DNA from: an uncultured Saccharospirillaceae bacterium
GTDB taxonomy: Bacteria; Pseudomonadota; Gammaproteobacteria; Pseudomonadales; Oceanobacteraceae
Assembly: GCA_947503895.1 (NCBI GenBank)
Contig: CANNFT010000012.1
Span: 142,009-206,008, forward strand
Direction of reading: 5' to 3'
Length of the DNA: 64,000 nucleotides
The stretch's first letter is position 1; each line of letters opens with the position of its first letter. The position numbers and the translations under genes are program-made. Below the pieces are notes generated by a model, which ran no database searches, was not told the origin of the DNA, and saw nothing but the letters and a program-made list of their open reading frames with translations. Below are positions 1-8,361 of this stretch, one piece after another.

Positions 1-180
1 GGGATGGAGTTAGCCGAAGGAGAGGTAGCCAGCTTCTGGATTCCTTTGGCTTATGAGATTAAGGATAGTATCGCTAGCTCAACCATTAGTGGTTACAAAG
101 AAGAGATTTTGAATTTTGAAGTTGCTGTGTATTACGGTGATAGTAACTGCCAAAGATCAATACAGCGTTCACTTCGGTAG
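1..180 (+). CDS. 3' end of an uncharacterised gene, FKBP-like fold possible (partial)
   Basis: The reading frame is open from the first base of the window to a TAG at 178-180, giving the last 59 residues of a protein; an ATG at position 4 could in principle be a start but has no visible upstream context. The fragment contains a 'GE..SFWIPLAY' stretch followed by 'LNFEVAVYY', which resembles the C-terminal half of FKBP-type peptidyl-prolyl isomerases (FWIP..LAYG, then L.F.VEL). The glycine-rich loop normally between these two blocks is not conserved, so the resemblance is weak. It ends about 120 bases before the shared terminator at 301-330. Function is not established. Confidence 0.4.
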   Translation, partial: GMELAEGEVASFWIPLAYEIKDSIASSTISGYKEEILNFEVAVYYGDSNCQRSIQRSLR

Positions 181-300
181 GTGTAAAACAAAGCCAGTCA
201 TTGGGGTCAAGGTTGGTTAGTGCTTGAATCGTTCAGGGGGTATGGCTATAGAATAAGATCTCGAATAGGCATGGTGCTACCATAGACTCTGTTCAGACAT

Positions 301-330
301 AAAAAACCCGCATAAATGCGGGTTTTTTAT
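301..330. terminator. Bidirectional intrinsic terminator
   Basis: A perfect GC-rich stem (ACCCGCA / TGCGGGT, AAA-type loop) is flanked by A-rich sequence on the left and a T run on the right, so it can terminate both the plus-strand gene ending at 180 and the minus-strand gltA ending at 351. Confidence 0.9.
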
Positions 331-350
331 GGGCTGCGATTACTTAGGTG

Positions 351-1628
351 TTAGCCAGGGTAGTCGCGTTTTGCATGGCCAGTGTAAAGCTGGCGTGGGC
401 GTGCGATGCGGTAATCGCCACTGATCATTTCGTTCCAGTGTGCAATCCAGCCTGGTGTGCGGCCTGTTGCAAAAATAACCGTGAACAATTCAGTTGGAAT
501 GCCAATGGCTTTCAAGATGATGCCTGAGTAGAAGTCTACGTTCGGGTATAGGCCGCGTTTAACGAAGTATTCGTCTTCAAGCGCAATCTTCTCCAGCTTC
601 ATGGCCATTTTAAGTTGTGGGTCGTCTTCTAGGCCAAGTTCTGCTAGCACTTCATCGCAGGTGGCTTTCATGACGGTCGCACGAGGATCGTAGTTTTTGT
701 AAACACGATGTCCGAAGCCCATTAGACGGAATGGATCTTCTTTGTCTTTTGCTTTTGCTAGGAATTTATCAATGTTGGACTCATCACCGATTTCATCCAG
801 CATATTTAGAACGGCTTCATTTGCGCCGCCGTGAGCAGGTCCCCATAGGGCTGCAATGCCTGCTGCGATACATGCGAATGGGTTAGCGCCAGTTGAGCCA
901 GCCATACGAACAGTCGAGGTTGAGGCGTTTTGTTCGTGATCGGCGTGCAATAGGAATACTTTATCCATTGCATTGGCGAGGACTGGGCTAATCGGCTTTT
1001 CTTCGCATGGTGTGTTAAACATCATGTGAAGGAAATTTTCTGAGTAGCTCAGGTCATTCTTTGGATACATAAATGGCTGACCGATGTTGTACTTATACAC
1101 CATGGCGGCTAATGTCGGCATTTTAGCAATTAGTCGGTGAGCAGCTATTTCACGGTGACGTGCGTCGCGAATATCAAGAGAGTCATGGTAGAAGGCAGAT
1201 AGTGCACCCACTACGCCACACATGACAGCCATTGGGTGGGCGTCACGGCGAAATCCATTAAAGAATGTATGGATTTGCTCGTTTACCATGGTGTGTCCAC
1301 CAATGGTTTTTTCAAATTTTTCTTTTTCTTCTTTGCTGGGCAGCTCGCCGTGGAGTAGCAAGAAGGAGGTTTCTAGAAAGTCTGATTTTTCTGCAAGTTG
1401 CTCAATTGGATAGCCGCGGTGTAAAAGTACACCTTTTCCGCCATCAATGTAGGTGATTTTTGAATCACATGATGCAGTAGAAACAAAACCTGGATCATAT
1501 GTGAAAAGTCCTTTTGCAGTTAAGCTGCGTACGTCTACGACGTCTGGACCGATAGAACCGGAATAGATTGGCAGCTCTAAAGTCTCATCAAGACCATCAA
1601 TTTTTAACTGCGCCTTTTTGTCAGCCAT
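351..1628 (-). CDS. gltA: Citrate synthase (type II, GltA)
   Basis: The product (425 aa) condenses acetyl-CoA with oxaloacetate to citrate, the entry step of the TCA cycle, in the cytoplasm. Family hallmarks are visible: the HADHEQNAST block, the GPAHGGANEA block and the catalytic GFGHRVYKNYDPRA block. Length and the N-terminal extension preceding 'LTAKGLFTYDPGF' match the Gram-negative hexameric type II enzymes that are known to be NADH-inhibited. The ATG at 1628 is preceded by a strong TAGGAGG ribosome site. It is transcribed divergently from sdhCDAB across a 395-bp region that carries a good promoter for each direction, an arrangement shared with Pseudomonas and E. coli. It ends at the bidirectional terminator at 301-330. 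Confidence 0.98.
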   Translation of the reverse strand: MADKKAQLKIDGLDETLELPIYSGSIGPDVVDVRSLTAKGLFTYDPGFVSTASCDSKITYIDGGKGVLLHRGYPIEQLAEKSDFLETSFLLLHGELPSKEEKEKFEKTIGGHTMVNEQIHTFFNGFRRDAHPMAVMCGVVGALSAFYHDSLDIRDARHREIAAHRLIAKMPTLAAMVYKYNIGQPFMYPKNDLSYSENFLHMMFNTPCEEKPISPVLANAMDKVFLLHADHEQNASTSTVRMAGSTGANPFACIAAGIAALWGPAHGGANEAVLNMLDEIGDESNIDKFLAKAKDKEDPFRLMGFGHRVYKNYDPRATVMKATCDEVLAELGLEDDPQLKMAMKLEKIALEDEYFVKRGLYPNVDFYSGIILKAIGIPTELFTVIFATGRTPGWIAHWNEMISGDYRIARPRQLYTGHAKRDYPG

Positions 1629-1726
1629 AAAGGCCTCCTATATTCTGCTATGTCTGTTTTCAGAGTCTATTTTTTACTCAGTGAAATCCGGAGTTTGTGA
1701 CTCTTGACCGTTGCAAAGACGGCACA

Positions 1727-1754
1727 ACTATAGGGCCAAAAAATGGATTGTCAA
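1727..1754 (-). promoter_or_regulatory. Sigma-70 promoter for gltA
   Basis: Read on the minus strand, a consensus -35 TTGACA (1749-1754), a 16-bp spacer and a -10 TATAGT (1727-1732) lie about 100 bases upstream of the gltA start, predicting a leader of about 90 nt. Confidence 0.65.
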
Positions 1755-1868
1755 TTCTTGCCCACTGCATCTCATTTTCAAGTTTAGCTGAAGTGTTTAA
1801 ACTTTGATCTATTATTAGGGGCAGTAATCACATATGCCTTGCAATGTCGCGATTTATCGTGGCGCTGT

Positions 1869-1897
1869 TTGTATTTGATATACCTTGTGTCTATAAT
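1869..1897 (+). promoter_or_regulatory. Sigma-70 promoter for sdhCDAB
   Basis: A perfect -10 TATAAT (1892-1897) is preceded at 17 bp by a weak -35 TTGTAT (1869-1874). It would give a leader of about 120 nt before sdhC. The weak -35 suggests activator dependence (inference). Confidence 0.5.
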
Positions 1898-2023
1898 CCG
1901 GCGCGTTTGCGAAGGCACTGAAATAGCCGTAAGTCAGCATTTTTATTAGGAAAAATGCACCACTTACGGACTTGCCCATAAACCCTCGCCTCATGTCGGG
2001 GCGATGAGAGAGTGTAGAGAGCC

Positions 2024-2401
2024 GTGAATCAAGAAAGACCAATAAATCTCGATCTGACAAAGTTCAGTTTCCCCCTCCCTGCCATCACCTCAATCATGCA
2101 TCGTATTGCGGGCGTGATTCTTTTCGTTGGTGTAGCTTTTTTATTGTGCGCATTAAGTAGCTCGCTCGAATCTGAGCAAAGCTTTAATGAGATCAAATCT
2201 ACCATGACTTCCGGTTTCGGTGGTTTCATTACTTGGGGCCTATTGGCTGCCTTGGCCTATCACTTCGTAGCAGGCATTAAACACCTTGTTATGGATTTGG
2301 GCATTGGAGAAACCAAAGAAGGCGGCAAACTAGCAGCTATGCTGACACTAGTGATCGCGGGAATCTTGATTGTACTAGCAGGAGTTTGGGTATGGGCGTA
2401 A
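2024..2401 (+). CDS. sdhC: Succinate dehydrogenase cytochrome b556 subunit SdhC
   Basis: SdhC is one of two membrane anchors of complex II; with SdhD it binds heme b and ubiquinone. The 125-aa product starts at GTG 2024 behind GAGAG. It shows the family N-terminus (RPINLDLTKFSFPLPAITSI) and 'MHRIAGV', with the SxxHRxxG-type motif that lines the quinone site. Three hydrophobic helices follow, and 'AYHFVAGIKHLVMDLG' contains the conserved axial-ligand histidine region. It overlaps the next gene, sdhD, by 10 bases, so translation is probably coupled. Confidence 0.97.
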   Translation: MNQERPINLDLTKFSFPLPAITSIMHRIAGVILFVGVAFLLCALSSSLESEQSFNEIKSTMTSGFGGFITWGLLAALAYHFVAGIKHLVMDLGIGETKEGGKLAAMLTLVIAGILIVLAGVWVWA

Positions 2402-2739
2402 GTATCACAAATTTCGGTCGTAGCGGATTGCACGACTGGCTAATTCAGCGCTTCTCAGCCATTGTCTTAGCTTTATATACCGTCTTCATTGTTGGGTATT
2501 TGATCGGTCATCCCGGTCTTTCCTATGCAGAGTGGAAAGAATTATTTGAGTGCACATCTGTACGCATTTTTACTTTGTTGGCATTAATTTCAACGATGGC
2601 ACACGCGTGGATTGGTATGTGGACAATTTCTACCGACTATATGAAAGCCACCGGTGTACGCTTTGCATTCCAGATGATTTGCTTCTTAGCAATGTTTGCT
2701 TATCTGGTTTGGGGCATCGAATTGATTTGGGGTGTATAA
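2392..2739 (+). CDS. sdhD: Succinate dehydrogenase membrane anchor SdhD
   Basis: This is the second membrane anchor of complex II, 115 aa, the same length as the E. coli protein. I chose ATG 2392 rather than the upstream TTG 2386 because AGGAG lies 7 bases ahead of the ATG. 'SGLHDWLIQRFSAIVLALY' is the typical SdhD opening, followed by three transmembrane helices. 'HAWIGMWTISTDY' holds the conserved His and the Asp-Tyr pair involved in heme and quinone binding. It overlaps the 3' end of sdhC and is followed by sdhA after 4 bases. Confidence 0.97.
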   Translation: MGVSITNFGRSGLHDWLIQRFSAIVLALYTVFIVGYLIGHPGLSYAEWKELFECTSVRIFTLLALISTMAHAWIGMWTISTDYMKATGVRFAFQMICFLAMFAYLVWGIELIWGV

Positions 2740-2743
2740 GATA

Positions 2744-4516
2744 ATGTCAAATATTCGAACTATGACTTTTGACGCCATCGTAATCGGTGGTGGCGGTGCT
2801 GGTATGCGTGCCGCATTGCAGTTAACAGAAGCCGGTATTAAAACCGCTTGTGTCACTAAAGTGTTTCCAACACGTTCTCACACAGTATCCGCGCAAGGCG
2901 GCATCACTTGTGCCATCGCTTCGAATGATCCAAATGATGATTGGCGCTGGCATATGTATGACACCGTAAAAGGGTCTGACTACATTGGCGATCAAGACGC
3001 CATTGAGTACATGTGCAAAGTTGGCCCTCAGGCTGTTTTTGAGCTAGACCACATGGGACTACCTTTTTCTCGCACAGAAGAAGGCCGTATTTATCAACGT
3101 CCATTTGGTGGCCAGTCTAAAGGGCCGGATAATCCGACTCAGGCTGCTCGAACGTGCGCTGCTGCTGACCGTACGGGTCACGCACTGTTGCACGCTTTGT
3201 ATCAAGGCAACCTAAAAGGTGGAACAACGTTCTTAAACGAATGGTATGCGGTTGATTTGGTCAAAAATGAAAATGATCAAGTCGCTGGTGTGATTGCCAT
3301 TTGTATTGAAACTGGTGAAAACGTTTACATCAAAGCCAAAGCGACTGTTCTGGCAACAGGCGGTGCTGGTCGAATCTACCAATCTACTACGAATGCTTTG
3401 ATTAATACTGGCGACGGTATGGGCATGGCATTGCGCGCGGGTGTGCCGGCACAAGATATGGAAATGTGGCAGTTCCACCCAACGGGTATTGCTGGCGCAG
3501 GTGTATTGGTGACAGAAGGTTGTCGCGGTGAAGGTGGTTACCTCGTCAATAAAGATGGTGAGCGCTTCATGGAACGCTATGCACCGAACGCGAAAGACCT
3601 TGCTGGTCGCGACGTCGTGGCACGTTCAATGGTAATGGAAATTCTCGAAGGCCGCGGATGTGGCGAAGAGGGCGATCACGTATTCTTGAAGTTGGATCAT
3701 CTTGGTGAAGAAACGCTAAATGCTAAGTTGCCCGGTATCCTTGAGCTATCTCGTACGTTTGCTCACGCAGACCCGGTTAAAGAGCCCATTCCTGTGGTGC
3801 CGACTTGTCACTACATGATGGGTGGGATTCCAACGAATATCGGCGGCCAAGCTTTAACTCAAGATGAATCAGGTAACGATAAAATTATCGAAGGTTTGTT
3901 TGCAGCGGGTGAAGCAGCATGCGTGTCCGTTCACGGTGCAAACCGTTTAGGCGGGAACTCACTTCTTGATTTGGTTGTCTTTGGTCGTGCAGCGGGTATC
4001 CAAATTGAAAAAAGCTTTAAAGAAGGCTTTGATATGCTGGATGCAAGAGACTCTGACATTGAAGCCGCGATGGCCCGATTGAATCGTTTACAAGCTTCTA
4101 CTGGCGGAGAGAGCGTCGCTGAAGTGCGCAAAGACTTGCAAAAAATCATGCAATTGTACTTCGGCGTATTCCGCGAAGGCGAAAGTATGAAAAAAGGTCT
4201 TCAAATGCTGCAAGATCTTGGCGAGCGTGTTAAAAACACTCATCTGGAAGACAAATCCAGTGCATTCAATACTGCACGTATTGAAGCGCTTGAGTTGGAC
4301 AACTTATACGAAGTGGCTTTTGCAACAGCAGTTGCCGCTGAAGAGCGAAAAGAATCGCGCGGCGCACACGCACGTAATGATTTTACTGAGCGTGACGACG
4401 AAAACTGGTTGTGCCACTCATTGTACTTCCCGACGACAAAAACCATTGGCAAGCGCGACGTAAACTTTGCGCCGAAAACCATGGATCCATTCCCACCTAA
4501 AGTCCGTACTTATTAA
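2744..4516 (+). CDS. sdhA: Succinate dehydrogenase flavoprotein subunit SdhA
   Basis: SdhA oxidises succinate to fumarate using covalent FAD and passes electrons to SdhB. ATG 2744 is preferred over an upstream in-frame GTG at 2732 that overlaps the sdhD stop; the product is 590 aa. Visible features are the dinucleotide-binding GGGGAGMRAAL near residue 17 and the 'RSHTVSAQGG' segment, whose His carries the 8-alpha-FAD link. 'QFHPTG' follows, then the catalytic Arg region 'TEGCRGEGG' and the C-terminal 'ESRGAHARNDF..RDDENW' block. All catalytic landmarks are intact. Confidence 0.98.
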   Translation: MSNIRTMTFDAIVIGGGGAGMRAALQLTEAGIKTACVTKVFPTRSHTVSAQGGITCAIASNDPNDDWRWHMYDTVKGSDYIGDQDAIEYMCKVGPQAVFELDHMGLPFSRTEEGRIYQRPFGGQSKGPDNPTQAARTCAAADRTGHALLHALYQGNLKGGTTFLNEWYAVDLVKNENDQVAGVIAICIETGENVYIKAKATVLATGGAGRIYQSTTNALINTGDGMGMALRAGVPAQDMEMWQFHPTGIAGAGVLVTEGCRGEGGYLVNKDGERFMERYAPNAKDLAGRDVVARSMVMEILEGRGCGEEGDHVFLKLDHLGEETLNAKLPGILELSRTFAHADPVKEPIPVVPTCHYMMGGIPTNIGGQALTQDESGNDKIIEGLFAAGEAACVSVHGANRLGGNSLLDLVVFGRAAGIQIEKSFKEGFDMLDARDSDIEAAMARLNRLQASTGGESVAEVRKDLQKIMQLYFGVFREGESMKKGLQMLQDLGERVKNTHLEDKSSAFNTARIEALELDNLYEVAFATAVAAEERKESRGAHARNDFTERDDENWLCHSLYFPTTKTIGKRDVNFAPKTMDPFPPKVRTY

Positions 4517-4536
4517 GAGTGGGAGGAGAGAGAATC

Positions 4537-5241
4537 ATGTTAGTTAGTGTATATCGCTACAACCCAGAGAAAGATTCTGCACCTTATATGCAGGACTATG
4601 AAATTGAGATACCAGGCGGCAAAGATTTGATGGTGCTAGATGTACTAGCATTGATCAAAGAGCAAGATGAGTCACTGGCATATCGTCGTTCATGTCGTGA
4701 AGGTGTTTGTGGTTCCGATGGTGTGAATATCTCAGGTAAAAATGGATTGGCTTGTGTCACGCCATTATCTGAAGGTGCGAAAGGCAATAAATTGGTTTTA
4801 CGCCCTTTACCCGGTTTGCCTGTGATTCGAGATTTAGTGGTTGATATGAGTTTATTCTATCAACAGTTTGAAAAGGTTAAGCCTTTCTTACAGAACGATA
4901 CACCAGCGCCTGCTATTGAGCGTCTGCAATCGCCTGAAGAGCGTGCAAAACTAGATGGATTGTATGAGTGTATTTTATGCGCATGCTGTTCAACATCTTG
5001 CCCGTCTTTTTGGTGGAACCCAGACAAGTTCATTGGTCCTGCAGGCTTACTGCAAGCTTATCGTTTCTTGGCGGACAGCCGCGATACCGCGACTCAAGAT
5101 CGCTTGGCTAATTTAGACGATCCATTCAGCGTATTCCGCTGCAGGGGTATTATGAATTGCGTCAACGTTTGTCCGAAAGGTTTGAACCCAACACGTGCCA
5201 TTGGTCATATTCGAAATATGCTATTGTCACGCGAGATTTAA
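4537..5241 (+). CDS. sdhB: Succinate dehydrogenase iron-sulfur subunit SdhB
   Basis: SdhB carries the [2Fe-2S], [4Fe-4S] and [3Fe-4S] clusters that conduct electrons from FAD to quinone. The ATG at 4537 follows a GGAGGAGAG ribosome site; the product is 234 aa, close to the E. coli length. The N-terminal plant-type ferredoxin motif is 'SCREGVCGSDG...NGLAC'. The C-terminal bacterial ferredoxin motifs are 'CILCACCSTSCPS' and 'CVNVCPKGLNPTRAI'. It completes the sdhCDAB unit; a stem-loop gap of about 250 bases separates it from sucA. Confidence 0.98.
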   Translation: MLVSVYRYNPEKDSAPYMQDYEIEIPGGKDLMVLDVLALIKEQDESLAYRRSCREGVCGSDGVNISGKNGLACVTPLSEGAKGNKLVLRPLPGLPVIRDLVVDMSLFYQQFEKVKPFLQNDTPAPAIERLQSPEERAKLDGLYECILCACCSTSCPSFWWNPDKFIGPAGLLQAYRFLADSRDTATQDRLANLDDPFSVFRCRGIMNCVNVCPKGLNPTRAIGHIRNMLLSREI

Positions 5242-5281
5242 TGTAGTCAGGTACTGCCTGAATCTGCATACGTGCTTCAAA

Positions 5282-5311
5282 GCAATTGCGTCAGACACAT
5301 GGCGCAATTGC
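5282..5311 (+). repeat. Perfect 9-bp inverted repeat between sdhB and sucA
   Basis: GCAATTGCG (5282-5290) and CGCAATTGC (5303-5311) can form a 9-bp stem with a 12-base loop. No T run follows, so it is not a standard terminator. It could be an mRNA-processing or stability element between the sdh and suc segments. Confidence 0.5.
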
Positions 5312-5492
5312 CAATAATAATAATTTAGGCCCGAGTAGCATCATATTTGCTAGGCTATTATAAGAGTTCATGGGAACGGGTTACCCCCGTACTGATCAAA
5401 GAACTTCAGACCACACCAGGTCACCTGTCGATCCACAACAGTGAAGTTTGGCGTATCGTACCCCATACCTGTAATTTAAGGTGGTTTTAGAC

Positions 5493-8330
5493 ATGCACGA
5501 AAGCTCGATGGAACACCTATGGAGCACATCTCAGCTCGCTGGGGGTAATGTTGCTTACATAGAAGAGCTCTACGAGAAATATCTCACAGACCCTAATTCG
5601 GTCCCCGAACGTTGGCGCGACTATTTTAATACGTTGCCTCGCGTTGAAGGTGCGGACCTACAAGACATACCTCATACCCCCATACGCGAACAATTTTTAC
5701 TCATCTCAAAAAATCAGCGTCGAACGGCTTCTGCTTCGACTCAGAGTCAAGTGTCTTCCGGTTACGACCAAAAACAGCTTCGTGTATTTCAATTAATCAA
5801 TGCTTACCGTTTCCGAGGCCATCAGAAGGCTCAGCTTGATCCTCTAGGTATTATGGAGCGTGAGCATGTGCCGGATCTTGAGCTTCGCTTTCATGAGCTC
5901 ACAGAAGCAGATCTAGATAGTACCTTTCAGACTGGGTCATTGTTTATTGGCAAGGATGAGGCGACGCTTTCAGAAATCATAGAGTCCCTCGAAAAAACCT
6001 ATTGCCAGTCGATCGGTGCTGAGTATATGCACATCGTTGATACGGCTGAAAAACGCTGGTTTCAACAACGTATCGAAAGTGTTCGCGCTAAGCCTAAATA
6101 CAGCGAAGAAGCGAAAAAGCACCTACTTGAGCGTTTGACTGCGGCAGAAGGGCTAGAAAAATATCTAGGCTCGAAGTACCCCGGTGTAAAACGATTTGGT
6201 TTAGAGGGTGGTGAAACACTGATTCCATTAATGGATGAACTGATTCAGCGTTCTGGTACTTATGGCGCCAAAGAAATTGTGATTGGTATGGCTCACCGTG
6301 GTCGCTTAAACCTGCTAGTGAATACATTGGGTAAAGCTCCGGCGGACCTATTCGATGAATTCGACGGTAAAGCCCAATTCGACCATTCCGGTGACGTTAA
6401 ATACCACCAAGGATTTTCGTCGAATGTGTTAACGCCCGGCGGTGAAGTGCACCTTGCATTGGCGTTTAACCCAAGTCACTTGGAAATCGTATCGCCGGTT
6501 GTAGAAGGCTCAGTACGTGCCCGCCAAGATCGTCGAAATAATGTAGACGGTGACATGGTTGTCCCTGTACTTATTCATGGTGATGCAGCGTTTGCCGGTC
6601 AAGGCGTTGTTATGGAGACATTTCAGATGTCTCAAACGCGCGGATATAAAACAGGCGGCACGATTCACCTGATCGTGAACAACCAGGTTGGTTTTACGAC
6701 GAACAAGCGCGAAGATGCTCGTTCGACGGAATACTGCACAGACGTTGCGAAAATTGTTCAAGCACCCATTCTTCACGTGAATGGTGATGACCCTGAAGCC
6801 GTTCTCTTCGTCACACAGTTGGCTGTCGACTATCGAAACGAATTCAAAAAAGACGTCGTTATTGATTTGGTCTGTTATCGCCGAAGAGGTCATAACGAAG
6901 CAGATGAACCTTCTGCTACTCAGCCATTGATGTATAAAGTCATCAAAAGCCTGAAAACCACCCGCAATCTCTACGCAGATACTTTGAAAGAAGAAGGAAT
7001 CGTCGATACTGACTCCATCTCTAAAATGGAAGATGAATATCGAAATGCGTTGGAAGCCGGTAAGCACGTCGTAAAAAGTTTGGTGACGGAGCCCAACAAA
7101 GAAATGTTTGTTGATTGGTCTCCTTACTTAGGCCATGAGTGGACGGCAAAAGCGGACACACGCTTTGACCTAAAACGCCTACAAGAATTAGCTAACCAAA
7201 TGCAAGATGTTCCTGAAGGCTTTTCAGTGCAACGTCAGGTGGTCAAAATTCTTGAGGATCGCCGCAAAATGGCGGCCGGAGCACTGCCCATCAATTGGGG
7301 TTTTGCTGAGACCATGGCTTACGGAACATTATTGGATGAAGGTCATCCGATCCGCTTAACCGGACAAGATGTAGGGCGAGGAACCTTCTCACACCGTCAT
7401 GCTGTATTGCACAATCAAAAAGACGGCGCCTCTTATTGTTCGCTGCAGAACTTAAACCCAGAACAGCCTTCTTACACAATTCACGACTCGCTTTTGTCTG
7501 AAGAAGCGGTACTGGGTTTTGAATACGGATATTCGACCACTACGCCAGGCCTGTTGGTCATCTGGGAAGCTCAATTTGGTGACTTTGCGAACGGCGCTCA
7601 AGTGGTGATGGATCAATTTATTTCCAGTGGTGAGCATAAGTGGGGTCGTCTATGCGGTCTGACCATGTTGTTGCCGCATGGCTATGAAGGCCAAGGTCCA
7701 GAACACTCATCTGCTCGATTAGAGCGTTATTTACAACTGTGTGCAGAACACAATATCCAAGTGTGTGTGCCATCGACGCCAGCGCAAATATTCCATTTGT
7801 TGCGCCGTCAAGTGATTCGTCCATTGCGTAAACCGCTTGTGGTCATGTCACCGAAAAGTTTACTTCGACATAAAGAAGCCATCTCCACGTTAGAAGACTT
7901 GGCAGAAGGCTCTTTCCAAACCGTCATTTCCGAAACTGAAAGCGTCGATCCAAAAGATGTTACACGCTTAATTTTCTGTAGCGGCAAAGTTTATTACGAT
8001 CTGATCGATCGTCGCCGTAACGAAGAATTGAAAAATGTTGCAATCGTTCGTATTGAGCAACTTTACCCCTTCCCAGAAGATGATCTTCAGGAAGCGATTT
8101 CTCAATATACAAATGTAGAGCAGGTTATTTGGTGTCAGGAAGAGCCAATGAACCAAGGTGCTTGGTATAGCAGCCAGCATCACATGCGTCGTGTTGTACA
8201 TCTATTAAGCCCAGAAATTTATCTGGATTATGCGGGTCGAGATGCATCTGCATCACCGGCAGCAGGATATATGGCATTACATTTAGAGCAGCAAGAAAAA
8301 CTAATTAAAGACGCATTGGGCCTGTCATAG
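5493..8330 (+). CDS. sucA: 2-oxoglutarate dehydrogenase E1 component SucA
   Basis: SucA is the thiamine-diphosphate-dependent decarboxylase of the 2-oxoglutarate dehydrogenase complex, transferring the succinyl group to the lipoyl arm of SucB. ATG 5493 is chosen because AAGGTGG lies 8 bases upstream; an in-frame GTG at 5481 overlaps that site. The product is 945 aa. The N-terminus (LWSTSQLAGGNVAYIEELYE) is the conserved E1o docking segment. 'GMAHRGRLNLLVN' and 'HGDAAFAGQGVV' are E1o active-site blocks, with the ThDP-binding GD...N pattern in 'GDAAF...NNQVGFTT'. 'YCSLQNLNP' and 'LPHGYEGQGPEHSSARLER' also match E1o. Confidence 0.97.
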   Translation: MHESSMEHLWSTSQLAGGNVAYIEELYEKYLTDPNSVPERWRDYFNTLPRVEGADLQDIPHTPIREQFLLISKNQRRTASASTQSQVSSGYDQKQLRVFQLINAYRFRGHQKAQLDPLGIMEREHVPDLELRFHELTEADLDSTFQTGSLFIGKDEATLSEIIESLEKTYCQSIGAEYMHIVDTAEKRWFQQRIESVRAKPKYSEEAKKHLLERLTAAEGLEKYLGSKYPGVKRFGLEGGETLIPLMDELIQRSGTYGAKEIVIGMAHRGRLNLLVNTLGKAPADLFDEFDGKAQFDHSGDVKYHQGFSSNVLTPGGEVHLALAFNPSHLEIVSPVVEGSVRARQDRRNNVDGDMVVPVLIHGDAAFAGQGVVMETFQMSQTRGYKTGGTIHLIVNNQVGFTTNKREDARSTEYCTDVAKIVQAPILHVNGDDPEAVLFVTQLAVDYRNEFKKDVVIDLVCYRRRGHNEADEPSATQPLMYKVIKSLKTTRNLYADTLKEEGIVDTDSISKMEDEYRNALEAGKHVVKSLVTEPNKEMFVDWSPYLGHEWTAKADTRFDLKRLQELANQMQDVPEGFSVQRQVVKILEDRRKMAAGALPINWGFAETMAYGTLLDEGHPIRLTGQDVGRGTFSHRHAVLHNQKDGASYCSLQNLNPEQPSYTIHDSLLSEEAVLGFEYGYSTTTPGLLVIWEAQFGDFANGAQVVMDQFISSGEHKWGRLCGLTMLLPHGYEGQGPEHSSARLERYLQLCAEHNIQVCVPSTPAQIFHLLRRQVIRPLRKPLVVMSPKSLLRHKEAISTLEDLAEGSFQTVISETESVDPKDVTRLIFCSGKVYYDLIDRRRNEELKNVAIVRIEQLYPFPEDDLQEAISQYTNVEQVIWCQEEPMNQGAWYSSQHHMRRVVHLLSPEIYLDYAGRDASASPAAGYMALHLEQQEKLIKDALGLS

Positions 8331-8361
8331 GTTTCGAATAAGCGATTCAGGAAAAGACATA

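Noticed and set aside
6510..7067. 185-codon minus-strand frame opposite sucA
   Set aside because: It overlaps a strongly conserved gene and has no family resemblance.
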